Positions 30,212 through 38,545 of a stretch of DNA of 64,000 nt are shown piece after piece (within the stretch, counting starts at the first letter, position 1; each line of letters opens with the position of its first letter). The translations under genes and the position numbers were made by a program. Where the stretch lies: NCBI GenBank assembly GCA_963748095.1, contig CAVVIO010000018.1, positions 28,782 to 92,781 of the forward strand, written 5' to 3'. This DNA is from CAVVIO01 sp963748095. GTDB taxonomy: Bacteria > Bacteroidota > Bacteroidia > Bacteroidales > UBA10428. Below the pieces are notes generated by a model. The model was not told the origin of the DNA. It ran no database searches and saw nothing but the letters and a program-made list of their open reading frames with translations.

Positions 30212-31073
30212 TAGCAATTATTTTTTTCAAACCGTTCTCAAAAGTGGTTGATGGCGACCAGTTCAGCATTTTTTTTGCTTTTTCAATATTAGCAACCACA
30301 TTATTAATTTCATTTTTCCTTTCGTTATTTTCACACACGATCTTTTTCTGAAAATTTGTAATATTCAGGCAGGTTTTAATTATTTCTTCAACACTATAAG
30401 AAATACCTGATCCGATATTAAAGATTTCAAATCTATATTTCATTTCCATTGAATGAATAATACTATCCACAAGATCATCGATATAAACGAAATCCCGTTT
30501 TGGTTTTAAAGAAAATACAGAGATTTCCCGGCTATCTGATATAACCTGTTTAATAATTTTGGGTATCAGAAAATTATTTGATTGACCCGGGCCATAAATA
30601 TTAAAAGGTCGTATTATGGTAACAGGGACATTATAATTTTCGGCATAAAATTTACATATCGATTCAGCAGCTATTTTACTATGCATGTATGGGTTAGCAG
30701 CTTTCAATGTATGATTTTCATCAATTGGTAAATAATCAGGATTTCCGTAAACATATGCGCTGATATAGGTAAGTGAAGCATTATATTTTCGGCACTGTTC
30801 CAATACATTCAACGTACCCAGAAAATTGGTTTTATAGAAGCTATATGGATCTTCCCAACTTAATGGTACATATGTTTTAGCGGCAAGGTGGATTACATGA
30901 TCTAATTTACTCAGATCAAATTTATATCCGGCTATGTCTCCATCCTCAATATCAAATTCAATAATTTTCAGATCAGATAACTTTTCAAGTTGATTGACCA
31001 GGTGTTTTCCGATAAAACCCTTTGATCCGGTTATTAATATTGTTTTATTCTTTTTATTCACGTAATAAAACAT
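30198..31073 (-). CDS. NAD-dependent nucleotide-sugar epimerase/dehydratase (extended SDR)
   Basis: The Rossmann glycine motif ITGSKGFIGKHLVNQL is at the N-terminus. A hydrophobic run with HVIHLAAKTYVP follows. The catalytic region has YISAYVYGNP and the YxxxK motif in YMHSKIAAESI near residue 128. VTIIRPFNIYGPGQSN is the NDP-sugar-binding segment. Length is 291 residues. Such enzymes epimerise or dehydrate NDP-hexoses; the actual reaction is not readable. It overlaps the nucleotidyltransferase by 20 nt, matching a pathway in which one enzyme activates the sugar and the other modifies it. Confidence 0.85.
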   Translation of the reverse strand: MFYYVNKKNKTILITGSKGFIGKHLVNQLEKLSDLKIIEFDIEDGDIAGYKFDLSKLDHVIHLAAKTYVPLSWEDPYSFYKTNFLGTLNVLEQCRKYNASLTYISAYVYGNPDYLPIDENHTLKAANPYMHSKIAAESICKFYAENYNVPVTIIRPFNIYGPGQSNNFLIPKIIKQVISDSREISVFSLKPKRDFVYIDDLVDSIIHSMEMKYRFEIFNIGSGISYSVEEIIKTCLNITNFQKKIVCENNERKNEINNVVANIEKAKKMLNWSPSTTFENGLKKIIANEGM

Positions 31074-31767
31074 TTTTTAATTTGTCAAAGTCTTCTATGG
31101 CTTCCATATAATCATCAGGTCGTCCAATATCTTTCCAGTAGCCCGAAAAGTTTGAAACAGTCGGCAGTATCTTTTTTTCAATCATTAAATACATCAGGTC
31201 ATCAAAACCGAATTTTTCATTTTCGGGAATAAAATCGAGCACTTTTTTATTCAGCATATAAATGCCCATGCTTACATGAAAATTATAGGTTGGCTTTTCT
31301 GTAAAACCATAAAGTTTATTTTCGTTATTTACTTCAAGTACCCCGTATTCCATGGCATGGGTCCTTTTATAGGAGGAAATGGTAAAAATATTTTTACGGG
31401 TAACATGATCATTGTAAAAAGATTCAAAATTCAAATCAGTTAATATATCCCCGTTCATGACCAGAAAATTTTCAGGCAGATCCTTAATTAATTTGAGGGG
31501 ACCCATAGTACTGAGGGGTTTTTCTTCCATCGAATAATCGATTTTCACGTTCCATTTACGGCCATCTCCACAAAATGCTTTTATTATTTCGGCCTGATGA
31601 TTAACGGCTAATGTAATATGATCAAAACCGTTGTAAGAAAGCTGACGGATTACTATTTCCAGGATAGAATAAGAGCCGACAGGCATCAATGGTTTTGGCA
31701 ACACCACAGTATAGGGTCTTAACCTGGTTCCTTTACCCCCCGTTAATAATATTGCACGCTTAGACAT
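31054..31767 (-). CDS. Sugar-1-phosphate nucleotidyltransferase
   Basis: This enzyme makes an NDP-sugar from NTP and a sugar 1-phosphate. The GxGTRL-PKPL signature AILLTGGKGTRLRPYTVVLP followed by KPLMPVG is at residues 5-28. FLVMNGDILTDLNF holds the metal Asp, MEYGVLEVN and GFTEKP are sugar-binding segments, and SGYWKDIGRPDDYMEA ends the fold. At 237 residues it lacks the C-terminal beta-helix of bifunctional enzymes. The set with two SDR enzymes suggests a GDP- or dTDP-type activated hexose, which is inference. Confidence 0.88.
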   Translation of the reverse strand: MSKRAILLTGGKGTRLRPYTVVLPKPLMPVGSYSILEIVIRQLSYNGFDHITLAVNHQAEIIKAFCGDGRKWNVKIDYSMEEKPLSTMGPLKLIKDLPENFLVMNGDILTDLNFESFYNDHVTRKNIFTISSYKRTHAMEYGVLEVNNENKLYGFTEKPTYNFHVSMGIYMLNKKVLDFIPENEKFGFDDLMYLMIEKKILPTVSNFSGYWKDIGRPDDYMEAIEDFDKLKNVLLRE

Positions 31768-32752
31768 TATATATGTTGGTTTTAAATTTTGAAAGGTTTC
31801 CCTTTTTTTTGTACCAATCTATAGTTTCAAGCAGACCTGTTTTCAGCGTATAAGCAGGCTCAAAACCGGTTAAATCTTTTATCAGGCTGTTATCACAGTT
31901 TAATCTGAAAACTTCTGATTTTTCAGGTCTTTTTCTTTCTTCTTCAATGATAATTTCAGTATCACTTTGAGTTAGTTCTTTTAAAAGAAAAAATAAATCC
32001 TTAATTGAAATTTCTTTTCCACTACCTATATTAATAGTTTTGCCTAAAGTATTCTGAGATTCTGCTAATAGTATCATTCCCTTGCAGGTATCTTTTACAA
32101 AATTAAAATCCCGGGTTGGTCTTGTATCCCCTAATTTTATTTCTTTTTTCCTTTCAACCATCTGACAGATAATGTTGGGTATTACAGCCCGAAGCGATTG
32201 TCGGGGGCCATAGGTATTAAAAGGTCGGGCAATGGTTAACGGAAGATCAAATGTGTTGAAAAAACTCATTGCTATGGCATCAGCGCCAATCTTACTGGCA
32301 CTGTAAGGTGACTGCGGTTGTAAGGGATGTTTTTCGTCAATAGGAACATATTGTGCAGTTCCGTATACTTCGCTGGTCGAAGTGCAGATGATCCTTTCAC
32401 ATTTGTTTTTCAATGCCGCCTGGCATATATTAAGCGTACCAGTAACATTGGTCTGTACATAATTCTGGGGAGCTACATATGAATAGGGAATTGCAATAAG
32501 CGCTGCTAAATGGAAAATTATATCGATGTCTTTGGTGATTTCATCACAATAAAACGGATCACGTACATCACCTGAAACAACGGTTGTTTCTTTCAGGCAG
32601 GATATGTCCTCGAGCCAGCCCCAGTAATTAAATGAATTATAAAACGAAAGGGCTTTAACTTTGGCTCCCTTGGCATGCAGCATTTCAACCAGATGCGATC
32701 CTATAAATCCATCGGCCCCTGTTACTAAAACATGTTTATTTGTCCAATCCAT
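31760..32752 (-). CDS. NAD-dependent nucleotide-sugar 4,6-dehydratase (LegB-like)
   Basis: This extended SDR enzyme has 330 residues. It has VLVTGADGFIGSHLVEML, then SFYNSFNYWGWLED, a stretch I associate with LegB-type dehydratases. IICTSTSEVYGTA and the YxxxK in YSASKIGADAIAMSFF form the active site, and IARPFNTYGPRQS binds the nucleotide sugar. The expected reaction is 4,6-dehydration of an NDP-hexose. The usual legionaminic partners (aminotransferase LegC, synthase LegI) are not in this window, so its product here is open. It overlaps the next gene by 8 nt and the upstream glycosyltransferase by 17 nt. Confidence 0.82.
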   Translation of the reverse strand: MDWTNKHVLVTGADGFIGSHLVEMLHAKGAKVKALSFYNSFNYWGWLEDISCLKETTVVSGDVRDPFYCDEITKDIDIIFHLAALIAIPYSYVAPQNYVQTNVTGTLNICQAALKNKCERIICTSTSEVYGTAQYVPIDEKHPLQPQSPYSASKIGADAIAMSFFNTFDLPLTIARPFNTYGPRQSLRAVIPNIICQMVERKKEIKLGDTRPTRDFNFVKDTCKGMILLAESQNTLGKTINIGSGKEISIKDLFFLLKELTQSDTEIIIEEERKRPEKSEVFRLNCDNSLIKDLTGFEPAYTLKTGLLETIDWYKKKGNLSKFKTNIYNV

Positions 32753-33788
32753 AGATATCTTTTATTATCGGATGTTTGAATTTTTTTGTTTTACACAAAT
32801 CAATTTTCTTCTGCAAAGGTAGAAATTGCTGATTTTTTATAACAAATAATATTTTCTCGGTGAGATCATCGGCACTTCTGTTTTTAAATAAGCGGGTTCC
32901 TTCAGGTCTTGGAACAATATCACTGGCAATTACAGGTGTTTCAAACCAAAGCGCTTCTTTAATTGAAACGGAATTTCCATCCGTATTTGTTGGCCTGATA
33001 AAAATATGACTGTATAAAAACAAGGGATAGATTTCTTTAGGTTTATTTTCAATAAGGATAAAATTGTTATCGAGGTTTAATTCTTTTCTTTTTTGCAAAA
33101 AGTTTTGATATAAAACTTTATCATTTACACCATTTACACTGGCGATTACCAATAATTCCAGTTTGCGGTTATTTACAAGGTTGTTTAAAGCTTCCAGGGC
33201 AATATCAAAACCATAAAGATCTTCCCCCCTATATTTTGAAAACCAACCAACCATACAAATAATAAATTGGTAAGGAGGAATTTTAAAATCTTTAGTAAAC
33301 GAAGTTAGATCTTCTTCTTTATAAACAGGAGGAATAAATGCATCATATAAATAAATGCTTTTTGGATTTAGTTTCGATATGGCCTGGAATAATACTTCGT
33401 TGGAAGCAATAAAATTAGTGTAGGGTATAAGTGATTTGATTTTCCTTGATATAAAAGATTTTTCTTTAATTGTATCGGAAAAACTGGTACCGTGCAGATG
33501 AAGAAAAACATTTTTCCTGAAATAAGAAACGACTGATAATAAGAATCTTATTTTTTTACTGGTGGAATGGTAATGAATTATTTTGTATCCGGCAAATAAG
33601 AAGTATACAAAATAAATGTACTTCCATAATCCATAGAACGGTTTGCCGTATTTTGAGATCTTTTGAATATTATAGAAATGGATTTTTTTTTCAGGAAGAA
33701 GCTTTAAAATACGTTCAATATGAACAGAGATACCTCCATAGGGTGGCGGGTAAGGGCCTATAATTGCTATTATTTCATTCCTGATCAT
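32736..33788 (-). CDS. Glycosyltransferase family 4
   Basis: This GT-B enzyme has 350 residues. The N-terminus IIAIIGPYPPPYGGISVHIE has the glycine-rich acceptor loop. Then come HYHSTSKKIRFL, FLHLHGTSF, and at about residue 180 the C-terminal domain start CMVGWFSKYRGED. The donor-site stretch IRPTNTDGNSVSIKEALWF lacks the classic EX7E first Glu but keeps the second in KEALWFETPVIAS. The frame overlaps both neighbours, so it belongs to the same transcript. Sugar specificity is unknown. Confidence 0.82.
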   Translation of the reverse strand: MIRNEIIAIIGPYPPPYGGISVHIERILKLLPEKKIHFYNIQKISKYGKPFYGLWKYIYFVYFLFAGYKIIHYHSTSKKIRFLLSVVSYFRKNVFLHLHGTSFSDTIKEKSFISRKIKSLIPYTNFIASNEVLFQAISKLNPKSIYLYDAFIPPVYKEEDLTSFTKDFKIPPYQFIICMVGWFSKYRGEDLYGFDIALEALNNLVNNRKLELLVIASVNGVNDKVLYQNFLQKRKELNLDNNFILIENKPKEIYPLFLYSHIFIRPTNTDGNSVSIKEALWFETPVIASDIVPRPEGTRLFKNRSADDLTEKILFVIKNQQFLPLQKKIDLCKTKKFKHPIIKDIYGLDK

Positions 33789-35157
33789 TCCTTAAAAAAC
33801 TTTCTATATCAAGGTTTTGTTCCAGGTACATCAATTTACCGGATGCAGTTCTGTTTATATTATTTACCTCTTCAAATTCTATCTCAAAATTGTCTCCGAT
33901 CTTTTCAAAAAGGGCATTTTGAATTCCCGGGGTGTTCACAAAGTCAACACCTTGTTTCTTTATATATTTGAATTTAAATTTTCCTATTTCATTCTGTACG
34001 AATCTGAACTGTAATAATTCATTAAATGTACCACAAATAATACTTACACCTGTTAGAGCAATGAGTTTTTTATTTTTGTCGACTATAAATTCATGTTCTC
34101 TTCCCTGTATTTCTTCAATTATTAAATGGTTTCGTCCACAATGACTGCAAGAAGCAGCGCCTTTTTTTGCATAATCTTTTGACCTGTAACGAATAAAGGG
34201 TGTAGCATAATTCCAGAAAGAGGTCCCTACAATTTCTCCTATTTCTCCCTGATGAACTTCATTGTCATTGGAATCTATAATTTCTGTCACACCATATAAG
34301 GGGAATGCGTGATATCGATCATTGTGTTCGCAATACCCGGCCAGTACAGTTTTTTCCCCATGACCATACCAGTTTACAATCGGGGCATTAAAAACTTCTT
34401 TAATCTGATTTTTTTGAAAATCATAAAGGGTTTCCGATCCCAGCATGATGACTTTAAACTGGTGATTAATTTTAAGTCCGAGACTTTTAACCAATGAGGT
34501 AAAAACATGCAATGATGAAGGATACGCCCTTAAAATGGGTGTTTTATACTTTTCTATAGCAGTAACATATTGTTTTACATTTTCAGGAGTGAGGTCAAAA
34601 GAGGATAATATTAAACCGTTCAACGGATCATATTCTGCCGGTTTACTTATCTTTTTGCCTCTTAGTATTGTGGCATCAATATGATAATTGATTTCAGGGT
34701 AAAACCGAGACCATAACTCGTGCATAAAAGCCAGTTCTATTATCCCGTTTCGTCGTTGCTGGTAAAAAGCAAAAGGTATACCGGTAGACCCTCCAGTTGT
34801 TATTTTATGAATGCCAGATAATCTTTTATAGGAAAATTCTTCAAGATTATCGCGAAGCATTTCTTTGGTAACAAAAGGAATTCGTTTAATATCTTCAAGC
34901 GATTTTAACTGATCAGGATGAAAATTACCCTTTTCCCAGAGTTTTTTGTAACCAGGAATATTTCTCCAGGCATGAGCAACAATTTCTTTAAGATGTTTAA
35001 ATTGAAGAGCTTTTAATTGTTCCTGTGAATAATAATCGCTTTTTCTGATATATTTTCTGAACTTATAGTATGTACCCGATCCAAGCATTAACCTGGGAGG
35101 TAATTTGGCATATAATTTTTTCAGAATAGATATCTTCTTAACTGCTCCGATAATCAT
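33775..35157 (-). CDS. CapK/PaaK-like adenylating enzyme (phenylacetate-CoA ligase family)
   Basis: This 460-residue protein belongs to the ANL superfamily, close to coenzyme F390 synthetase and CapK. TTGGSTGIPFAFYQQRRNG near residue 118 is the AMP/phosphate loop. NWYGHGEKTVLAGYCEHND and IRYRSKDYAKKG are later adenylation motifs. SHCGRNHLIIEEIQGR starts the C-terminal subdomain. Relatives occur in many capsule loci, where activation of an acyl group or amino acid for glycan decoration is suspected but not shown. It overlaps the two-domain oxidoreductase by 4 nt (ATGA). Confidence 0.85.
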   Translation of the reverse strand: MIIGAVKKISILKKLYAKLPPRLMLGSGTYYKFRKYIRKSDYYSQEQLKALQFKHLKEIVAHAWRNIPGYKKLWEKGNFHPDQLKSLEDIKRIPFVTKEMLRDNLEEFSYKRLSGIHKITTGGSTGIPFAFYQQRRNGIIELAFMHELWSRFYPEINYHIDATILRGKKISKPAEYDPLNGLILSSFDLTPENVKQYVTAIEKYKTPILRAYPSSLHVFTSLVKSLGLKINHQFKVIMLGSETLYDFQKNQIKEVFNAPIVNWYGHGEKTVLAGYCEHNDRYHAFPLYGVTEIIDSNDNEVHQGEIGEIVGTSFWNYATPFIRYRSKDYAKKGAASCSHCGRNHLIIEEIQGREHEFIVDKNKKLIALTGVSIICGTFNELLQFRFVQNEIGKFKFKYIKKQGVDFVNTPGIQNALFEKIGDNFEIEFEEVNNINRTASGKLMYLEQNLDIESFLRNDQE

Positions 35158-37279
35158 AATATGGTAAATGTTAAATTTGTTGTCTGTATAAGATCCCGGA
35201 CAGGTATTGGAGAGCCTTCACATTTTCCCGATATGTGATCATAAAGCTTTTTTAATTCATCTAAATGGCCTTTATCACTGATTTTTGAATCGAATTCTTT
35301 TATCCTGATACCATAACCTTTAAGTCTCTTATAGTCATCCATTATTATGCTTTTTCCATCAAAATGAATTTCCATATACTCCTTTGATAGTGCCGGATTC
35401 CCGTTTGAAAAATAATCAATGGTTGCTACAGAACCATCCTTATATTCGATACTAAATGTTTTATTATCCGATTTTGAATAATATTCCGTTTTTGGATGAA
35501 GGCTTTGTCCTGAAACAGAAATAATTTCAGAACCGGTAAAATAACTCATCAGGTCTATTATATGACAGGCTTCCCCTATAATACGTCCTCCCTGATTAAA
35601 AACCCAATGATCGGGGGCAGATAACCGGCATTCATTCTATAGCGAATGAATAACGGGTTAATTCTTTTATCCGTATATTTTTTTATCTCCCTTGCATAAG
35701 GACTAAAGCGACGGTTGAATCCAACCATAAGCAAAGGAAGATTGTTATTAGTATTTTTATCATAGAATTCTTCGATAGCTTCCAGCTCTGTTTTTTTAAT
35801 GGCCAGTGGTTTTTCAACAAAAACATTTTTACCTGCTTTTAGAAATTGTAATGCAAGATCTGCATGGCTGTCATGCCGGGTACTGATAATTACCAAATCT
35901 AATTGATCGTCTTTAAGTAAATCATTAATTTCGGTACTGGAATAGGATGCATTATTTTGCTGTGCAATTAATTTAGCATCATAACCTTTATGTGAAAGTA
36001 CCGCACGGATCTCATATTTATCTTTTAATTTTGCAAGGTTTGGAATATGTACATTCCTTGCAAAATTTCCCGTACCGACAAGTCCTACCCGAATCTTTCC
36101 ATTTTTGGGGGTAATTTGTGATCTTATAATTTTTGTGCCGGTAATGATTTTTCTTTCTGTTATGCTTTCTGCGGGTGAATATTCCAATAACACTATTAGC
36201 GGTCGCTCCTTGCTTTTCATGGAAGAAAAAGCCTCGGAAGATTTATCAAACGGGAATACAGAACTGATCATTGAGGTTATATCAATAGCACCCGTTTTTA
36301 TCAGTCGTAAAAATTCCGCGATATTCCGGTTTTCTGTCCATCTTACATAGGCGAACGGATAATCTGATCCTTGTTCTTCATAATTCTTATCGTAACGTCC
36401 CGGGCCATAAGAGGTAGAAATTAAAAAATCTATTTCTTTCGGGTAAATGTCATTTCTACGAATTTCCATTCCGGAAACACCCACCAGTACAACCTTTCCT
36501 TTACGTCTGCAATACTGAAATGCTTTTGATAAAGTATCGCTTTCAGGGGTGGAAGCAGTGAATAAAACAGCATCAACTCCGTTTCCTCCTGACCAATTTA
36601 AGACCTGATCGATTATTTGTGGATCATCCCCTTTTAGTGTCAGGTCAGCACCAAGTTGCCGTGCCAGATCAATGCGTTTTTCATTGATGTCGATAGCCAG
36701 TACCTGGACTCCGGCTGCTTTCAGCAATTGTACAGTAAATAAACCCAGGATACCACACCCCACCACAACAGCCTTTTCTCCCAGTCGTAAATCAGAACGA
36801 TGCACGCCATGCAGGGCGATTGCACCTATTGTGGCTGTAGATGCTTCTTTTAGAGGAACATCATCCGGAATTTTAACTACGAGATTTTTAGGGACCAGAA
36901 CATATTCAGCATGAACAGCAAATCCGCCTCCTGCCGCCGCAACCCTGTCCCCTTCAGAAAATTCGGATATTCCCGATGCTATAACAACACCACTTAATGA
37001 ATACCCGGAAGGTTTCCCTTCTTCGTTAAGATCTTTTATTTGCTTAAGCGTGGTTGCAATGCCTTTGCTTTTTAGCATATTTATAAGCATTGTCATTTTT
37101 TCCGGTTTCTCCAGCGCTCTTTTTAAAATAGATTTTCCGGATTGAGTAACACCCGCTATTTCAGTGCCTGCTGAAATACAGCTATACCCAACTTTTATTA
37201 ATATAAATCCTTCTTGTATAACAGGTGCTGATACTTCTTCATTGATAACGATGCCTTTTTTTACAATTAATTGCTTCAT
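35154..37279 (-). pseudogene. Two-domain oxidoreductase (zinc-type alcohol dehydrogenase + Gfo/Idh/MocA), frameshifted
   Basis: Domain 1 (residues about 1-350) is an MDR alcohol-dehydrogenase-like fold. It shows ISAGTEIAGVTQSG, AVVVGCGILGLFTVQLLKAAG (the NAD loop) and VVLVGVSGMEI. Domain 2 (from about 395) is a Gfo/Idh/MocA fold with VGLVGTGNFARNVHIPNLAK, RHDSHADLALQFLKAGKNV and FVEKPLAI. The frame stops at 35576 after RMNAGYLPP. The expected DHWVFNQGGRIIGEACHIID is in another frame to 35154. Adding one base to the G5 run at 35613-35617 joins them into about 709 residues. In such loci this fusion is thought to work on uronate-type sugars, but no reaction is proven. Confidence 0.8.
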
Positions 37280-38448
37280 TAATTCTGATCTTGTTTATTG
37301 TAAATAGTAATTAGTTTTTTCTGCTCAGCTTCCCAGGAATAATTTCTTTCTACTTCTGACTTGATTTTATCTGCAGAAAAATTTTTATTTTTTAAACTTA
37401 CAAAAAAAACAGCAGCAAATTCATCCGGAGAATTCCAAAGATATACATAACCGGCCCCGCTTGATTTAATAATTCTCTCAATAGGCCGACAATTAGAACT
37501 TATAACAGGTTTCCCGGCATACATGTATTGAAAAAGTTTATGTGGTATTGTACTGTCAGTGTGTTCCGATTTTTCATGTGGGATAAGCGTTATGTCTGCT
37601 TTTGCCAGTTCTTCAAGAACTATTTTGTAAGGTACTTGTCCGGTAAATTCAACCCATGGTTCAACTTCCAGATCTTTTACTATCTTTTCAAGCTCAGGAC
37701 GATAATTGCCTTCCCCCAGAATTTTAAGTTTTATATCCGGATAATCTTTAATAATGGCAGGTATGGCCCTGATCACATATTGCAGGCCTCTGTGTTCTCC
37801 GATTCCGCCTGCATAGAAGAGAATTTTTTGTTTCCCTTCTTTTTTAATAAAAGGCAGCTTATCAAAATCTGCCAAAACCGGATAATTTGCTACTATATGT
37901 ATTTTGTTCTTCGGAATGCCAATGTTTATAAGCCTTTCTTTAGCTTCGTCAATAACGACAATTATCTGATCTGCTTGATGGCACGAATGTATTTCATATT
38001 TCTCCCATTGTGCATTCGAAGATAAAATTCGCCCCATAAAAGTATTGGCATGTTTTGAAATACGCAGAAAAGCGGGCCAGTTTTCATGTAAATCAAGAGT
38101 GAAACGCAGCCGGTATTTTTGTTTAATTTCTGATCCTAATCTTGCCAAAGGTAAATCATGGATGTGAATGGCATCGGGAGATTCTAACCGGATGATTTCC
38201 TCGAGATGTTTTCTCCAGAATTGAAAATAAAATGGAAACTTAAGCGCTCCGACACTACTTTTATATTGAAACGGAGATATCCTTTTTTTATAAATTTTAC
38301 ATGTATTCCATATTTCATTTCGATGATCCCCGGTAAATGTAAAACATGCCAGTATAACCTGATGGCCTGCTTTAATCAGACTTTTTATTTCATTTTCCAC
38401 CCTGAGATCAGGAGGAAAATCCTTTTCAAGTACCATCAGTATTTTCAT
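37279..38448 (-). CDS. Glycosyltransferase family 4 (first gene of the operon)
   Basis: This is a 389-residue GT-B enzyme. N-terminal ILMVLEKDFPPDLRVENEI is typical of family 4. IHIHDLPLARLG, FTLDLHENWPAFLRIS and VVIDEAKERL follow. The donor half starts at ILFYAGGIGEHRGLQYVIRA near residue 197 and ends with HTDSTIPHKLFQYMYAGKPV and SSNCRPIERI. Its stop overlaps the ATG of the next gene (TAATG). It is divergent from the YfhO gene, with 97 bp between them; no exact TAnnTTTG box is visible on the - strand there. Confidence 0.85.
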   Translation of the reverse strand: MKILMVLEKDFPPDLRVENEIKSLIKAGHQVILACFTFTGDHRNEIWNTCKIYKKRISPFQYKSSVGALKFPFYFQFWRKHLEEIIRLESPDAIHIHDLPLARLGSEIKQKYRLRFTLDLHENWPAFLRISKHANTFMGRILSSNAQWEKYEIHSCHQADQIIVVIDEAKERLINIGIPKNKIHIVANYPVLADFDKLPFIKKEGKQKILFYAGGIGEHRGLQYVIRAIPAIIKDYPDIKLKILGEGNYRPELEKIVKDLEVEPWVEFTGQVPYKIVLEELAKADITLIPHEKSEHTDSTIPHKLFQYMYAGKPVISSNCRPIERIIKSSGAGYVYLWNSPDEFAAVFFVSLKNKNFSADKIKSEVERNYSWEAEQKKLITIYNKQDQN

Positions 38449-38545
38449 GTAAATAGTATTATTTAGAGTATTTGAGTTTAAAAATTAAGATTTCTTTTGA
38501 GTTGCTGTAAAATTAATTTTACTTTACATAAAAAAAGAATATTTT

